41,257 bases of DNA from Oscillospiraceae bacterium (GCA_029267825.1 JAJUHO010000004.1:1-41257), one strand, 5' to 3'. Positions 7,281-16,580 are shown, counted from the first letter of the stretch. Made by a program: numbers and translations. The notes: generated by a model not told the origin, from the sequence alone.

Positions 7281-9683
7281 ATGGCGGAAACAATCTCAAG
7301 GGAAGAATTTAAAGAACAATTTATCGCAAAGCTCAGCATGGATTTTAACGTAACCCCGGAAGAAGCATCGGATAAACAAATTTACAAAGCGCTTTCGTCA
7401 GTGGTCGTTTCAATGCTTAGAGCAAAAAGGCGCGCTTTTATGAACGAAACCCATTCCCAGGGCAAAAAACAGGTCTATTACCTCAGCATGGAGTTTTTAA
7501 TGGGCCGCTCATTAAAAAACAGTCTTCATAACCTTGGAATTGCCGGCATGGCATCCTCTGTCTTAAAAGAAATGGATATCAGCCTTGACAGGATTTACGA
7601 ATGCGAGCCCGACGCAGGACTTGGCAACGGCGGCCTTGGAAGGCTTGCGGCATGCTACCTTGATGCGCTTGCAACCAGAGGCTACCCTGCCATGGGCTAT
7701 TCGATATGCTACGAATATGGAATTTTCAAGCAAAAAATTGAAAACGGCTGGCAGATTGAACTTCCTGACAACTGGCTTCCCGGTGGAGAAGTTTGGCTTG
7801 TTCCCAAAAACGACAAAGCAATAGAGGTGCGCTTTGACGGCGAACTTCATGAATACTGGGACGAACATTATCATCATGTTTCGCTGTCAAATTACACCAC
7901 CGTTTATGCTGAACCTTACGATATGTATGTTTCCGGATACGGCGGCAAAGGAGTTTCTGTCCTCAGGCTTTGGGCGGCAAAGACTCCGGCCTTTGACATG
8001 GCAATGTTCAATCAGGGTGATTACGCAAAAGCGCTTGGGCAAAACAATATCGTACAGGCGATTTCAAAGGTGCTCTATCCTAACGATAACCACTTTGAGG
8101 GCAAATCGCTGCGGCTAAGACAGCAGTATTTTTTAAGCGCCGCATCTGTTGGAGATATAGTAAATCATCATGTATCGGTTTACGGAACCCTTGACAACCT
8201 TCATAAAAAGGTTGCCATACACATAAACGACACCCATCCGACTCTTGCCATACCCGAACTTATGAGGATACTCCTTGACGACTGCGGATATTCGTGGGAA
8301 AAAGCATGGCATATAGTGCAAAACACCTTTGCCTATACAAATCATACGGTAATGTCCGAAGCGCTTGAAAAATGGGATGTAAACCTTGTAAAGCAGGTCA
8401 TTCCGCGAATTTACTCGATAATAGTTGAAATAAACAACCGCTACTGCCGCTCAATGTGCGAACGGCTTGAAGACCAAGACAAAGTCCGTCGGATGTCCAT
8501 AATACAGGACAATATGATACACATGGCAAAGCTTTGCATTGCCGCCTCGCATAGCGTAAACGGAGTTTCAAAGCTGCATTCCGAAATTTTAAAGCATGAG
8601 GTGTTTAATGATGAGTACAGCGACGCTCCGTATAAGTTTAAAAACGTAACCAACGGAATTGCATACCGCCGCTGGCTATTGCAGTCAAACGAAGAACTGA
8701 CCGACCTTTTGCGTGAAACAATAGGTGACAAATTCATGTACGACGCCTCTGAACTAAAAAAATTCTCAGTTTTCAAAGACAACAAAAACGTGCTTGAAAA
8801 GCTTGAAAAGGTAAAGCTTATAAATAAAGAGAATTTTGCAAAGTACGCAAAACACCTTGGCTTTGACATAGACCCGCAAAGCATTTTTGATGTTCAGGTA
8901 AAGAGGCTGCATGAATATAAAAGACAGCACCTTAATGCGCTTAATATAATTGCGCAATACAATTACCTGCTTGAAAACCCAAATGCGGATTTTTACCCAA
9001 AAACTTATATTTTCGCCGCAAAGGCCGCACCGGGATATTACCTTGCAAAGCAAATAATAAAGCTTATTTGGGCTATCTCGGAAGAAATAAAAAGGAATCC
9101 GAATATAAGAGAAAAACTCTGCGTATGCTTCCTTGAAGACTATCGGGTTACGCTTTCGGAAATCTTAATGCCTGCAAGCGAAATTTCCGAACAGATTTCT
9201 CTTGCGGGAACGGAAGCCTCCGGCACCGGAAATATGAAGCTTATGCTCAATGGAGCGGTAACTCTTGGCACCCTTGACGGAGCAAATGTTGAGATACTTG
9301 AGCAGGTCGGCGAGGAAAATATCATAACTTTCGGCATGACAAAGGATGAAGTTATAAACCGCCGCGCACAAGGCTACCGCCCGGAAAACTACTACAATCA
9401 AAACATGGTTATAAACGCCGCCATAGAAAGGCTTTACAGGGGGATAAACGGCTGTACCTTTGAGGACATAGCAAATTCGCTCAGATACAACGACCCGTAT
9501 ATGGTACTTGCTGATTTTGACTCATATCAGGCGGCGCAAAGATACTCAACGGAATGCTACAAAGACCGCATGAAATGGAACAGAATGTCGCTTGAAAACA
9601 TCGCCGGCGCAGGAGTTTTCTCCGCCGACCGCGCAGTTGAGGATTATGCAAGGGATATATGGAACCTTTCAAAAATAAGGTAG
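7281..9683 (+). CDS. glgP: Glycogen/starch (maltodextrin) phosphorylase
   Basis: An 800-residue GT35 phosphorylase, full length for the family. It releases glucose 1-phosphate from alpha-1,4-glucan ends using phosphate and pyridoxal phosphate. The cofactor lysine is Lys653 in the family signature EASGTGNMKLMLNG. Other conserved stretches include YYLSMEFLMGRSL near residue 75 and GNGGLGRLAACYLD. I place the start at ATG 7281, seven bases after GAGGGAGG; an in-frame GTG at 7251 and an ATG at 7275 have worse spacing. It is followed after 25 bp by a GH13 hydrolase, so the pair probably degrades stored glycogen or imported maltodextrin. No glycogen synthesis gene is in the window. Confidence 0.97.
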   Translation: MAETISREEFKEQFIAKLSMDFNVTPEEASDKQIYKALSSVVVSMLRAKRRAFMNETHSQGKKQVYYLSMEFLMGRSLKNSLHNLGIAGMASSVLKEMDISLDRIYECEPDAGLGNGGLGRLAACYLDALATRGYPAMGYSICYEYGIFKQKIENGWQIELPDNWLPGGEVWLVPKNDKAIEVRFDGELHEYWDEHYHHVSLSNYTTVYAEPYDMYVSGYGGKGVSVLRLWAAKTPAFDMAMFNQGDYAKALGQNNIVQAISKVLYPNDNHFEGKSLRLRQQYFLSAASVGDIVNHHVSVYGTLDNLHKKVAIHINDTHPTLAIPELMRILLDDCGYSWEKAWHIVQNTFAYTNHTVMSEALEKWDVNLVKQVIPRIYSIIVEINNRYCRSMCERLEDQDKVRRMSIIQDNMIHMAKLCIAASHSVNGVSKLHSEILKHEVFNDEYSDAPYKFKNVTNGIAYRRWLLQSNEELTDLLRETIGDKFMYDASELKKFSVFKDNKNVLEKLEKVKLINKENFAKYAKHLGFDIDPQSIFDVQVKRLHEYKRQHLNALNIIAQYNYLLENPNADFYPKTYIFAAKAAPGYYLAKQIIKLIWAISEEIKRNPNIREKLCVCFLEDYRVTLSEILMPASEISEQISLAGTEASGTGNMKLMLNGAVTLGTLDGANVEILEQVGEENIITFGMTKDEVINRRAQGYRPENYYNQNMVINAAIERLYRGINGCTFEDIANSLRYNDPYMVLADFDSYQAAQRYSTECYKDRMKWNRMSLENIAGAGVFSADRAVEDYARDIWNLSKIR

Positions 9684-9708
9684 CCTTTGGCCTTAAAGGA
9701 GCTTTTTT

Positions 9709-11595
9709 ATGATAAAAATTTTTGACAGTTGGGACAGTTCATACAAATCAAAATTCGGCGCATTAAAAAAGGGGGAATCATGCCGTTTTTCGGTAAGGAT
9801 TCCAAAGGAAACAAAAAACGACCTTCCGCCGATAATGGTAATCTTCCGCGTGGGATTTAAAGAGCGATTCCTCATAATGGAGGAAACCGCCTCAAACGAT
9901 GAGTACACGGTTTATTCGGTTGAATACACCCCGACCAACGCAGGCATACATTATTACTATTTTACCGTTGTGTGCAGCGAAAAGCGCGAATTTATAAAGC
10001 GCAAAGGCTGCAACGAGGGCGTTTTCGGCGACGGCGGAATGTTCCAGCTCACCGTATACGAAGATGATTTTACAACGCCTAAATTCCTTAAAGGCGGGAT
10101 AATATATCAGATTTTCCCGGACAGATTTTGCAAAAGCGGAGAAGTCCACGACAATGTCCCTTTTGACAGGATAATGCACGAGGATTGGTATGAGCTTCCC
10201 TACTACAAGCCTGATGAAAAAGGAGTAATCCGAAACAACGATTACTTTGGTGGAGATTTTAAGGGTATAATTCAAAAGCTGGACTATTTGAAAAGTCTGG
10301 GAGTGACCTGCATTTATTTAAATCCCATTTTTGAGGCTCACGAAAATCACCGCTACAATACTGCAAACTATCTTAAAACGGACCCTCTGCTTGGGAGCAA
10401 TGAAGATTTTAAAATGCTCTGCGAAAAGGCTCACGAAGCCGGCATAAAAATTATTTTGGATGGAGTTTTCAGCCATACCGGAGCAGACAGCATCTATTTC
10501 AACAAATTCGGCAGATACGATTCTGTCGGAGCCTATAATTCAAAAGAAAGCCCTTATTATTCTTGGTATACCTTTACCAACTATCCTGATTCATACGAAT
10601 GCTGGTGGGGATTTAATACCCTGCCAAACGTAAACGAAAACAATGAAAGCTATACAAATTACATCTGCGGTGAGGGCGGAGTAATAGATTATTGGCTTTC
10701 GCTTGGCGCTGACGGCTTCCGGCTTGACGTCGTCGACGAATTGCCGGATGAATTCCTTGACAATTTAAGGATTGCAGTTAAAAGAAACGGCCCCGAAAAA
10801 ATAATCATAGGCGAGGTTTGGGAAGATGCCTCAAACAAAATAAGCTATGGGATAAGGCGGCGCTACCTCATCGGCTCACAGCTTGATTCGACCATGAACT
10901 ATCCGTTCAGGGACGCAATAATAGGCTATATCCTTGGAATGGATTCAAAGGATTTTGAAAACCGCATAATGACAATACTTGAAAACTATCCAAAGCCGAC
11001 CATCGACGTTTTAATGAACAGCTTGTCCACTCATGATGTGGAAAGGGCAATAAACATTTTCGCAGTGGGAAGCTGTGAGGGCAAAACCCGCGACTGGCAG
11101 GCGCAAAGGGCCCTTTCTCCCGAGGAATATGAGCTTGGCAAAAAAAGGCTTAAATGTGCAATGGTGCTGCAATTTTTCCTTCCGGGGGTGCCATGTATTT
11201 ACTATGGCGACGAAGCGGGGCTTGACGGCTTTAAGGACCCTTTCAACCGCAAATGCTATCCTTGGGGCCGCGAAGACAAGGAGCTTATTGAATTTACAAA
11301 GCTGCTGGCAAAAATTAGACGCCGCTGCTGCATTTTTTCCGAGGGCGAGTTGAAATTTCTTTTTTCAGACAATGAAATAATCGTATTTTCGCGCATTTGC
11401 AGGGAAAAAAACAGCGGTGCGGTAATAATACTCAACAAAGGGCCTAATTTAAGGCGCATTTGGAGAAATTCCGACATTGCCAGAAAATTTGAATTTTACG
11501 AAATAATCCGCGGCAAGCTTGACGGCGAAGCGCTTGAAATTCCACCGTACGATTTTGCTGCTATAATGATTTCAAAAAACTGCGAAATGAATTAA
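9709..11595 (+). CDS. GH13 alpha-amylase-family glycosidase (neopullulanase/cyclomaltodextrinase type)
   Basis: 628 residues. An N-terminal beta-sandwich-like domain (about 1-125, as in CBM34-bearing enzymes) precedes a (beta/alpha)8 barrel starting near GGIIYQIFPDRF at residue 129. All four GH13 regions are intact: DGVFSHTG (Asp251-His256), GFRLDVVDE with the nucleophile Asp340, IIGEVWED with the acid/base Glu369, and STHDVER with His442-Asp443. It should hydrolyse alpha-1,4 and possibly alpha-1,6 links in maltodextrins, pullulan or cyclodextrins. No signal peptide is visible, so it works in the cytoplasm. AAAGGAG lies ahead of the ATG. Pairing with glycogen phosphorylase suggests processing of branched limit dextrins. 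The exact GH13 subfamily is uncertain. Confidence 0.92.
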   Translation: MIKIFDSWDSSYKSKFGALKKGESCRFSVRIPKETKNDLPPIMVIFRVGFKERFLIMEETASNDEYTVYSVEYTPTNAGIHYYYFTVVCSEKREFIKRKGCNEGVFGDGGMFQLTVYEDDFTTPKFLKGGIIYQIFPDRFCKSGEVHDNVPFDRIMHEDWYELPYYKPDEKGVIRNNDYFGGDFKGIIQKLDYLKSLGVTCIYLNPIFEAHENHRYNTANYLKTDPLLGSNEDFKMLCEKAHEAGIKIILDGVFSHTGADSIYFNKFGRYDSVGAYNSKESPYYSWYTFTNYPDSYECWWGFNTLPNVNENNESYTNYICGEGGVIDYWLSLGADGFRLDVVDELPDEFLDNLRIAVKRNGPEKIIIGEVWEDASNKISYGIRRRYLIGSQLDSTMNYPFRDAIIGYILGMDSKDFENRIMTILENYPKPTIDVLMNSLSTHDVERAINIFAVGSCEGKTRDWQAQRALSPEEYELGKKRLKCAMVLQFFLPGVPCIYYGDEAGLDGFKDPFNRKCYPWGREDKELIEFTKLLAKIRRRCCIFSEGELKFLFSDNEIIVFSRICREKNSGAVIILNKGPNLRRIWRNSDIARKFEFYEIIRGKLDGEALEIPPYDFAAIMISKNCEMN

Positions 11596-11597
11596 AA

Positions 11598-11636
11598 TAA
11601 AAATCCCGCCCGCAAAAATGCAGGCGGGATTTTTTA
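11598..11636. terminator. Bidirectional terminator between the GH13 gene and feoB
   Basis: Stem 11603-11610 (ATCCCGCC) with 11623-11630, extended after one mismatch by GC/GC, loop AAAAAT. A-tracts lie on the left and T-tracts on the right, so it can end transcripts from both convergent genes. Confidence 0.9.
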
Positions 11637-13751
11637 TGTAAAAATTTTTGATAAGGTTGAAATCAGCAGACACATTAAAATTCCTGCCGCAGTTGGAATT
11701 AAAGCTGCAAGCAGAGTCCACTTTCCCTTTCCGGTTTCTTTTTTTATTGTAAGCATTGTAGTGGCACAAGGCCAATGAAAAAGTGAAAAGATAATTGCGC
11801 AAAGAGCGGTCCAAACGGTCCAGCCATTTGAAACAAGCAGCTCTTTAAGCTCAAAAAGTCCGGAAAGCTCAAGGATTTCTCCCTTTGACATATAAGCCAT
11901 TATCATTATGGGAACGACTATTTCATTTGCGGGAAAACCAAGTATAAAGGCAAGAAGAATTACTCCGTCAAGCCCTATAAGTCTGCCGGCGGGCTCAAGA
12001 AATGCCGCGCAAAAAGACAAAAGGCTTTTCCCTCCGACGGAAACATTTGCAAGCAGCCATATCAGCGCACCTGCGGGGGCCGCCGACAAAACCGCCCTGC
12101 CAAGCACAAAAACAGTCCTGTCAAGAACGGAGCGGATAATTACCTTTCCTATCTGTGGCCTGCGGTAAGGCGGAAGCTCTAGCGTAAAGCTTGACGGCAC
12201 CCCTTTTAAAACCGTTTTTGAAAGGATTTTTGAAACTAAAAACGTCATAATGGCGCCAAGGAAAATCACTCCTGTAAGCATAAGAGCCGACAAAGCGGAA
12301 TTTGAAACCGACGCCGACATTCCCGCAAAGAACATTGAAATCATTGCAATTATGGTTGGAAATCTTCCGTTGCAAGGCATGAAATTGTTTGTCAAAACAG
12401 CAATCAGCCTTTCGCGGGGAGAATCTATTATCCGGCATCCAGTAACTCCCACAGCATTGCAGCCAAATCCCATTGCCATTGTAAGTGATTGCTTTCCGCA
12501 GGCGCAGGCACGCTTAAAGTATTTGTCAAGGTTAAACGCCACGCGCGGAAGATAACCGGAATCTTCAAGGAGGGTAAAAAGCGGAAAAAATATTGCCATA
12601 GGCGGAAACATTACTGACACCACCCATGCCAAAACCCTGTAAACACCATGTATCAAAAGCCCATTAAGCCACTCGGGAGCATTAAGGTTTTTAAAGCAGG
12701 AATCAAGATAATCCCCAAAGGAAAACAAAACATCTGACAAAAATTCGGAAACATAATTGGCTCCTGAAATGGTAATCCAAAACACAAGCGCCAAAAGCAA
12801 AAGCATTATCGGAATTCCCAAAAGCCGGTTGGTAAAAATTCTATCAAGGCGCCTGTCACGTTCAAAGCAATCTTCCTTTTTAAATTTTACCGCATTTCCG
12901 GCAATTTTTCCCGCCTGCTCAATTATGCTACTTGCAATTATATCGCAAAGTTCTTTTTGTCCCACCCCGTTTTCTTCAAGAAATTTTCTTGCAAGCGCAA
13001 CGGAATCCATTGTATCCTCATCATCAAGCTCAAAGCCAAGAAAGTTATTTGTCTTTTTTATTGCTTCCACATCGCCTTCAAGCAGCTTTATTGCCACCCA
13101 GCGTGCCGAAAGCCTTTCACCCGTTTTAGGGATAATCATGAGCGTCAAAAAATTTACCGCTCTTTCTATAACAGGAGGATACAAAACGGGGAGAGCTTTT
13201 GTTTCTCCCCGTTTTAAAATGACCTCTTGCGTTTTTTCAAGCAATATGTCAAGTCCCCTTTTGCTTCTTGCCGAAATTCCCGCAACAGGAACTCCAAGGC
13301 CTTTTTCTAAGGCGGAAAAATCAATCTGAATTTTTTTCTTTTCAGCTTCATCAAGCAAATTTACGCAAACGACCACATTCGGCGTTATTTCGGTTATCTG
13401 CAAAACAAGCCCAAGATTTCTTTCAAGACAAGTGGAATCGCATACAACAATAACCGCATCAGCCCCGCCGAAGCATATGAAATCGCGTGCCGCCTCCTCT
13501 TCTGCAGAATTTGCTTTAAGTGAATACGTGCCCGGAATATCAACAAGCATATACTTTTTGCCGTTGAAAACAAATTCCCCCCTTGCGTTTTCAACGGTTT
13601 TCCCCGGCCAGTTGCCGGTATGCTGCCTAAGTCCTGTAAGAGCGTTAAACACCGTTGATTTTCCTACATTGGGGTTTCCGGCAAGAGCAACAATCCCGCT
13701 TACCTCACCTCCCAAATCCTTTGCCCCTTTTGGTTTTGACCTGCGCCCCAT
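11634..13751 (-). CDS. feoB: Ferrous iron transporter FeoB
   Basis: 705 residues with an N-terminal G-protein domain joined to a multi-span membrane permease. G1 is GNPNVGKST (residues 25-33), switch I contains HTGNWPGKTV, G3 is DIPG (71-74) and G4 is NLLD (131-134). The membrane half contains the FeoB gate and core segments, including GFGCNAVGVTGCRIIDSPRE and PFNxP-like MPCNGRFPT. It imports Fe2+ across the cytoplasmic membrane, which fits an anaerobe. GAGGTGA precedes the ATG. Unusually for the family, no feoA or feoC lies beside it: tRNA genes are upstream and a terminator is downstream, so it is monocistronic. Confidence 0.95.
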   Translation of the reverse strand: MGRRSKPKGAKDLGGEVSGIVALAGNPNVGKSTVFNALTGLRQHTGNWPGKTVENARGEFVFNGKKYMLVDIPGTYSLKANSAEEEAARDFICFGGADAVIVVCDSTCLERNLGLVLQITEITPNVVVCVNLLDEAEKKKIQIDFSALEKGLGVPVAGISARSKRGLDILLEKTQEVILKRGETKALPVLYPPVIERAVNFLTLMIIPKTGERLSARWVAIKLLEGDVEAIKKTNNFLGFELDDEDTMDSVALARKFLEENGVGQKELCDIIASSIIEQAGKIAGNAVKFKKEDCFERDRRLDRIFTNRLLGIPIMLLLLALVFWITISGANYVSEFLSDVLFSFGDYLDSCFKNLNAPEWLNGLLIHGVYRVLAWVVSVMFPPMAIFFPLFTLLEDSGYLPRVAFNLDKYFKRACACGKQSLTMAMGFGCNAVGVTGCRIIDSPRERLIAVLTNNFMPCNGRFPTIIAMISMFFAGMSASVSNSALSALMLTGVIFLGAIMTFLVSKILSKTVLKGVPSSFTLELPPYRRPQIGKVIIRSVLDRTVFVLGRAVLSAAPAGALIWLLANVSVGGKSLLSFCAAFLEPAGRLIGLDGVILLAFILGFPANEIVVPIMIMAYMSKGEILELSGLFELKELLVSNGWTVWTALCAIIFSLFHWPCATTMLTIKKETGKGKWTLLAALIPTAAGILMCLLISTLSKIFT

Positions 13752-13810
13752 TCAATCACCTCGCTGCAATGGATTATTAAAACTATATGCCCCCTGCAAG
13801 GTTTTTATGA

Positions 13811-13842
13811 AAAATAAAAAAGCCGTATCAAAAGATACGGCT
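13811..13842 (-). terminator. Terminator of the tRNA operon
   Basis: A perfect 9-bp stem, AGCCGTATC (13821-13829) with 13834-13842, loop AAAA. On the minus strand the hairpin is followed by a T-rich tract (13811-13820). It lies 6 bp beyond the 3' end of tRNA-His. Confidence 0.9.
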
Positions 13843-13848
13843 TAAATA

Positions 13849-13926
13849 TGGGGTGGATAATCGGATTCGAACCGATGATCTTCAGTGCCACAAACTGACG
13901 CGTTAACCAACTACGCTATACCCACC
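13849..13926 (-). tRNA. tRNA-His (anticodon GTG)
   Basis: A cloverleaf is readable on the minus strand: 5' GGTGGGTA with the extra G-1 typical of tRNA-His, and 3' TATCCACC followed by encoded CCA. The anticodon arm is TCAGT-TTGTGGC-ACTGA, with GTG at positions 34-36. The T arm contains GGTTCGAATCC. It is the last tRNA of the three-gene transcript. Confidence 0.96.
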
Positions 13927-13935
13927 ATGTATAAA

Positions 13936-14012
<77 letters not shown>

Positions 14013-14044
14013 ATTAAAACCCAACTGACATCCAGTCAAAAAAA

Positions 14045-14118
14045 TGGAGCGGGTGATGGGAATCGAACCCACGCGACCAGCTTGGAAGGCTGGGATTCTA
14101 CCATTGAACTACACCCGC
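14045..14118 (-). tRNA. tRNA-Gly (anticodon TCC)
   Basis: Acceptor GCGGGTG pairs with CACCCGC, discriminator T and encoded CCA. The anticodon arm is CCAGC-CTTCCAA-GCTGG, giving TCC. The T arm contains GGTTCGATTCC. It is the first gene of the tRNA transcript, about 38 bp downstream of a consensus promoter. Confidence 0.96.
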
Positions 14119-14156
14119 ATAATATTTATTTTGTCATCTCTCCGACGACGAAGTTT

Positions 14157-14185
14157 ATTATATCATACAACAAAAATATTGTCAA
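14157..14185 (-). promoter_or_regulatory. Perfect sigma-A promoter for the tRNA-Gly-Arg-His operon
   Basis: On the minus strand: TTGACA (14185-14180), a 17-bp spacer, then TATAAT (14162-14157) with a TGA just before it (extended -10). Both boxes match consensus exactly, as expected for stable RNA genes. Transcription should start near 14150. Confidence 0.92.
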
Positions 14186-14219
14186 TAGCTTTTTATAAAA
14201 ATTTTGCGGGATTTTTTGC

Positions 14220-14251
14220 CGCCACACACCGGTTGAAGCCGGTGCATGGCG
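14220..14251 (-). other. Hairpin at the 3' end of the amino-acid ABC operon
   Basis: Two stacked stems: CGCCA (14220-14224) with 14247-14251 and, after a 2x2 mismatch, CACCGG (14227-14232) with 14239-14244, loop of six. It starts 2 bases past the stop of the ATPase gene but has no T-tract on either strand. It may be a 3'-stabilising structure or a weak terminator. Confidence 0.5.
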
Positions 14252-14252
14252 A

Positions 14253-15038
14253 TTATAAATCACTTTCGCTGAATCTTTTCAAAAATGCTTTTGTCCTTTC
14301 ATTCTGCGTATTTGAAAAGATTTCGGCCGGCGTTCCCTGCTCCACTATAACTCCGCCGTCCATAAAGATAACCCTGTCTGCCACATCTCTTGCAAACGCC
14401 ATTTCGTGGGTAACTATGACCATTGTCATCTTTTCTTTTGCAAGCTCTTTTATGACTTTTAGTATTTCGCCGGTAAGTTCAGGATCCAAAGCGCTTGTAG
14501 GTTCGTCAAAAAACAAAATCTGAGGATTTAATGCAAGCGCCCTTGCAATTGAAACTCTTTGCTGCTGACCGCCGGAAAGCTCACAAGGATAAGCCTGCGC
14601 CTTTTCTTTAAGTCCCATTTTTTCAAGTAGCGCCATAGCCTTTTCAACGGCCGCCTGCTTGTCCTGCTTTAAGACACTAACCGGAGCATCAATTATATTT
14701 TTTAACACGTTAAAATGAGGAAAAAGATTAAAATTTTGAAAAACCATTCCCACATTTAAACGAATTCTCCTAAGCACATCCGGCGATGCGTAAACCGGCC
14801 TCCCCACACCATTTTTGTCGGTTTCATAACCTGTTATCATTTCATCGCCGCAAACGGAAATCATTCCTCCGTCAACTTTTTCAAGACGGTTTATGCACCT
14901 TAACAGCGTTGATTTTCCTGACCCTGACGGGCCTATAATCACAAGCACTTCACCTTTGTTTACTTCAAAGGAAATGTCCGAAATCACTTCAAGCTCGCCA
15001 AAGCGCTTGCATAAATTCCTAACTTCCAAGACAGCCAT
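14253..15038 (-). CDS. glnQ: Polar amino-acid ABC transporter, ATP-binding protein
   Basis: 261 residues with Walker A GPSGSGKS (residues 36-43), the ABC signature LSGGQQQR, and Walker [15 protein letters not shown], all intact. The sequence is of the GlnQ/HisP branch (PAAT family), which drives uptake of polar amino acids such as glutamine, cystine or arginine. AGAGGTG precedes the ATG, 11 bp after the permease gene. As last gene of a three-gene operon (binding protein, permease, ATPase), it supplies the energy subunit; with a single permease gene the channel would be a homodimer. Substrate cannot be fixed from sequence. Confidence 0.95.
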   Translation of the reverse strand: MAVLEVRNLCKRFGELEVISDISFEVNKGEVLVIIGPSGSGKSTLLRCINRLEKVDGGMISVCGDEMITGYETDKNGVGRPVYASPDVLRRIRLNVGMVFQNFNLFPHFNVLKNIIDAPVSVLKQDKQAAVEKAMALLEKMGLKEKAQAYPCELSGGQQQRVSIARALALNPQILFFDEPTSALDPELTGEILKVIKELAKEKMTMVIVTHEMAFARDVADRVIFMDGGVIVEQGTPAEIFSNTQNERTKAFLKRFSESDL

Positions 15039-15049
15039 TTAGGCACCTC

Positions 15050-15700
15050 TTATCTGTAATAATTTAGCTTCTTTTCAATATATCCGAATGTTCCCGAAAC
15101 CACAAGGTTAAGGATGTAATAAAACACTCCCGCAACAAAAAGCGGCATTACTGAAAAGACAAAGCTCGATTGCTTTTGCGCCAGCGAAAAAAGCTCTATT
15201 ACGCCTATGGTCTGCGCCAAAGCGGTATCCTTTATAAGCGTTATCACCTCGTTTGCGCTTGCGGGAATAACCCTTTTAACAACCTGCGGCAGAATAATCC
15301 TAAAAAACGTCTGCGATTTTGTGTATCCAAGCACGGCAGCAGCTTCATATTGCCCAAGCGGCATGGACTCCATTCCGCCCCTGAAAATTTCCGCAAAATA
15401 AGCCGCATAATTGATTGAAAAAGCAATAATTGCCGCCGTAAAACGGTCATAAGTAACATTGAAAATATAATAAGGGCCAAAGTAAATGAATATGAGCTGC
15501 AAAATCAGCGGCGTGCCCCTCATTATTGAAATATAAACCTTTATGGGAAAATTTATAATAAGATGTTTTGACATTTTGCCCATTGCAACAATCATACCCA
15601 GCGGTATTGAAAAAATAAGCGTAAGGGCAAAAACTTGAAGCGATGTGCCCATCCCTTCAAGCAATATAAACAGCAGTTTAATCAAGTATTCAAAATCCAC
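15050..15700 (-). CDS. glnP: Polar amino-acid ABC transporter, permease
   Basis: 216 residues from a GTG start at 15700, which has GGAAGGGGG about 7 bases upstream and begins DFEYLIKLLFILLEG, the usual opening for this family. Extending the frame to 15769 would translate through the palindrome next to the binding-protein gene and is unlikely. About five membrane helices are visible. The HisM/GlnP permease hallmark EIFRGGMESMPLGQYEAAAVLGY is present, containing the EAA loop that contacts the ATPase. It forms the membrane channel for the amino acid delivered by the binding protein encoded just upstream. Confidence 0.93.
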   Translation of the reverse strand: MDFEYLIKLLFILLEGMGTSLQVFALTLIFSIPLGMIVAMGKMSKHLIINFPIKVYISIMRGTPLILQLIFIYFGPYYIFNVTYDRFTAAIIAFSINYAAYFAEIFRGGMESMPLGQYEAAAVLGYTKSQTFFRIILPQVVKRVIPASANEVITLIKDTALAQTIGVIELFSLAQKQSSFVFSVMPLFVAGVFYYILNLVVSGTFGYIEKKLNYYR

Positions 15701-15729
15701 ACATACGCCCCCTTCCAAAGCACAGAAAT

Positions 15730-15760
15730 AAACGGCTTTGCCGCAGCGGCAAAGCCGTTT
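15730..15760 (-). other. Perfect 31-bp palindrome between the binding-protein and permease genes
   Basis: AAACGGCTTTGCCGC (15730-15744) is exactly complementary to 15746-15760, giving a stem of about 13 bp with a 5-nt loop. On the minus strand it is followed by TTTATTTCTG before the permease gene. It begins 13 bp past the binding-protein stop. Such hairpins commonly give partial termination or 3' protection, so that binding protein is made in excess over permease. Confidence 0.8.
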
Positions 15761-15773
15761 GCCCATCAAGCAA

Positions 15774-16580
15774 TCATTTTACAATTGTAACGTCTTTGCC
15801 AAACCATTTTGTTGAAATTTCCGCAAGCTTGCCGTCCGCCTTCATTTCAGAAAGGATTTTTTGCACCTCGTCCCGCAAAGCCTGGTCGTTTTTTCTAAAT
15901 CCTATTGCATACTCCTCATCAGCAAAAGCGCTGTCTTCAAGCACAAGGTAATTTTTGTTCTGCTGGACTATAAAGTTGTTTGCAACCACTTCGTCCACGC
16001 AAAGTGCATCAATGCCCTTTGCCTCCAAATCCATAAATCCCTTTACATTGGTGTCATAGCTTATTATTTCCTTAACCGTCTTTGCAAAATCAGAATTTTC
16101 AAGGGCCTCCTGTGCGGAAGAGCCGTTCTGCACGCCTATGCTCTTGTCCTTTAAGTCATCCTTTGAGGCATATCCGGAATCTTTAAGCACAACCAAAACC
16201 ATGCGGTTTTTCATATAGGGTTCGGAAAGGTTCATTGCCTTTTTTCTTTCTTCGTTTATCGACATTCCGTTCCAGATGCAGTCTATGTTGCCGCTGTTAA
16301 GCTCCTGCTCCTTGGCGTCCCAAGAAATAGGCTGAAGCTTAAGTTCAATGCCCATCCGCGTGCAAACTTCCTTTGCCACATCAATATCAAAGCCAACGAT
16401 TTCGTTGTTTTCATTCCTGTACCCCATTGGCGGAAAGCTGTCGTCAAGTCCCAAAACAAGTTCTCCCTTATCCTTAACCTTTTTAAGGGATTCATCAGCC
16501 CCGCTGTTTGACTTTGCACATCCCGCAAAAACGGCAGCGCAAACAAGTGCCGACAAAAAAACAGATATTATCTTTTTCAT
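15774..16580 (-). CDS. glnH: Polar amino-acid ABC transporter, substrate-binding lipoprotein
   Basis: 268 residues with an N-terminal lipoprotein signal (MKKIISVFL..., lipobox FAGC, Cys21). A family-3 solute-binding domain follows; it opens GELVLGLDDSFPPMGYRNENNEIVGFDIDVAKE, shown here in part only as GFDIDVAKEV, the family signature. It captures a polar amino acid outside the membrane and hands it to the permease. AAAGGAGA precedes the ATG. A TATTATAATAATG stretch about 25-35 bases upstream is a likely -10 region (near 16610-16622), but the -35 box is weak. First gene of the operon. Confidence 0.94.
   Translation of the reverse strand: MKKIISVFLSALVCAAVFAGCAKSNSGADESLKKVKDKGELVLGLDDSFPPMGYRNENNEIVGFDIDVAKEVCTRMGIELKLQPISWDAKEQELNSGNIDCIWNGMSINEERKKAMNLSEPYMKNRMVLVVLKDSGYASKDDLKDKSIGVQNGSSAQEALENSDFAKTVKEIISYDTNVKGFMDLEAKGIDALCVDEVVANNFIVQQNKNYLVLEDSAFADEEYAIGFRKNDQALRDEVQKILSEMKADGKLAEISTKWFGKDVTIVK

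Noticed and set aside
15701-15769. N-terminal extension of the amino-acid permease to ATG 15769
   Set aside because: It would translate through the perfect palindrome and add a non-homologous cysteine-rich leader. The GTG at 15700 has a good ribosome site and the family N-terminus.
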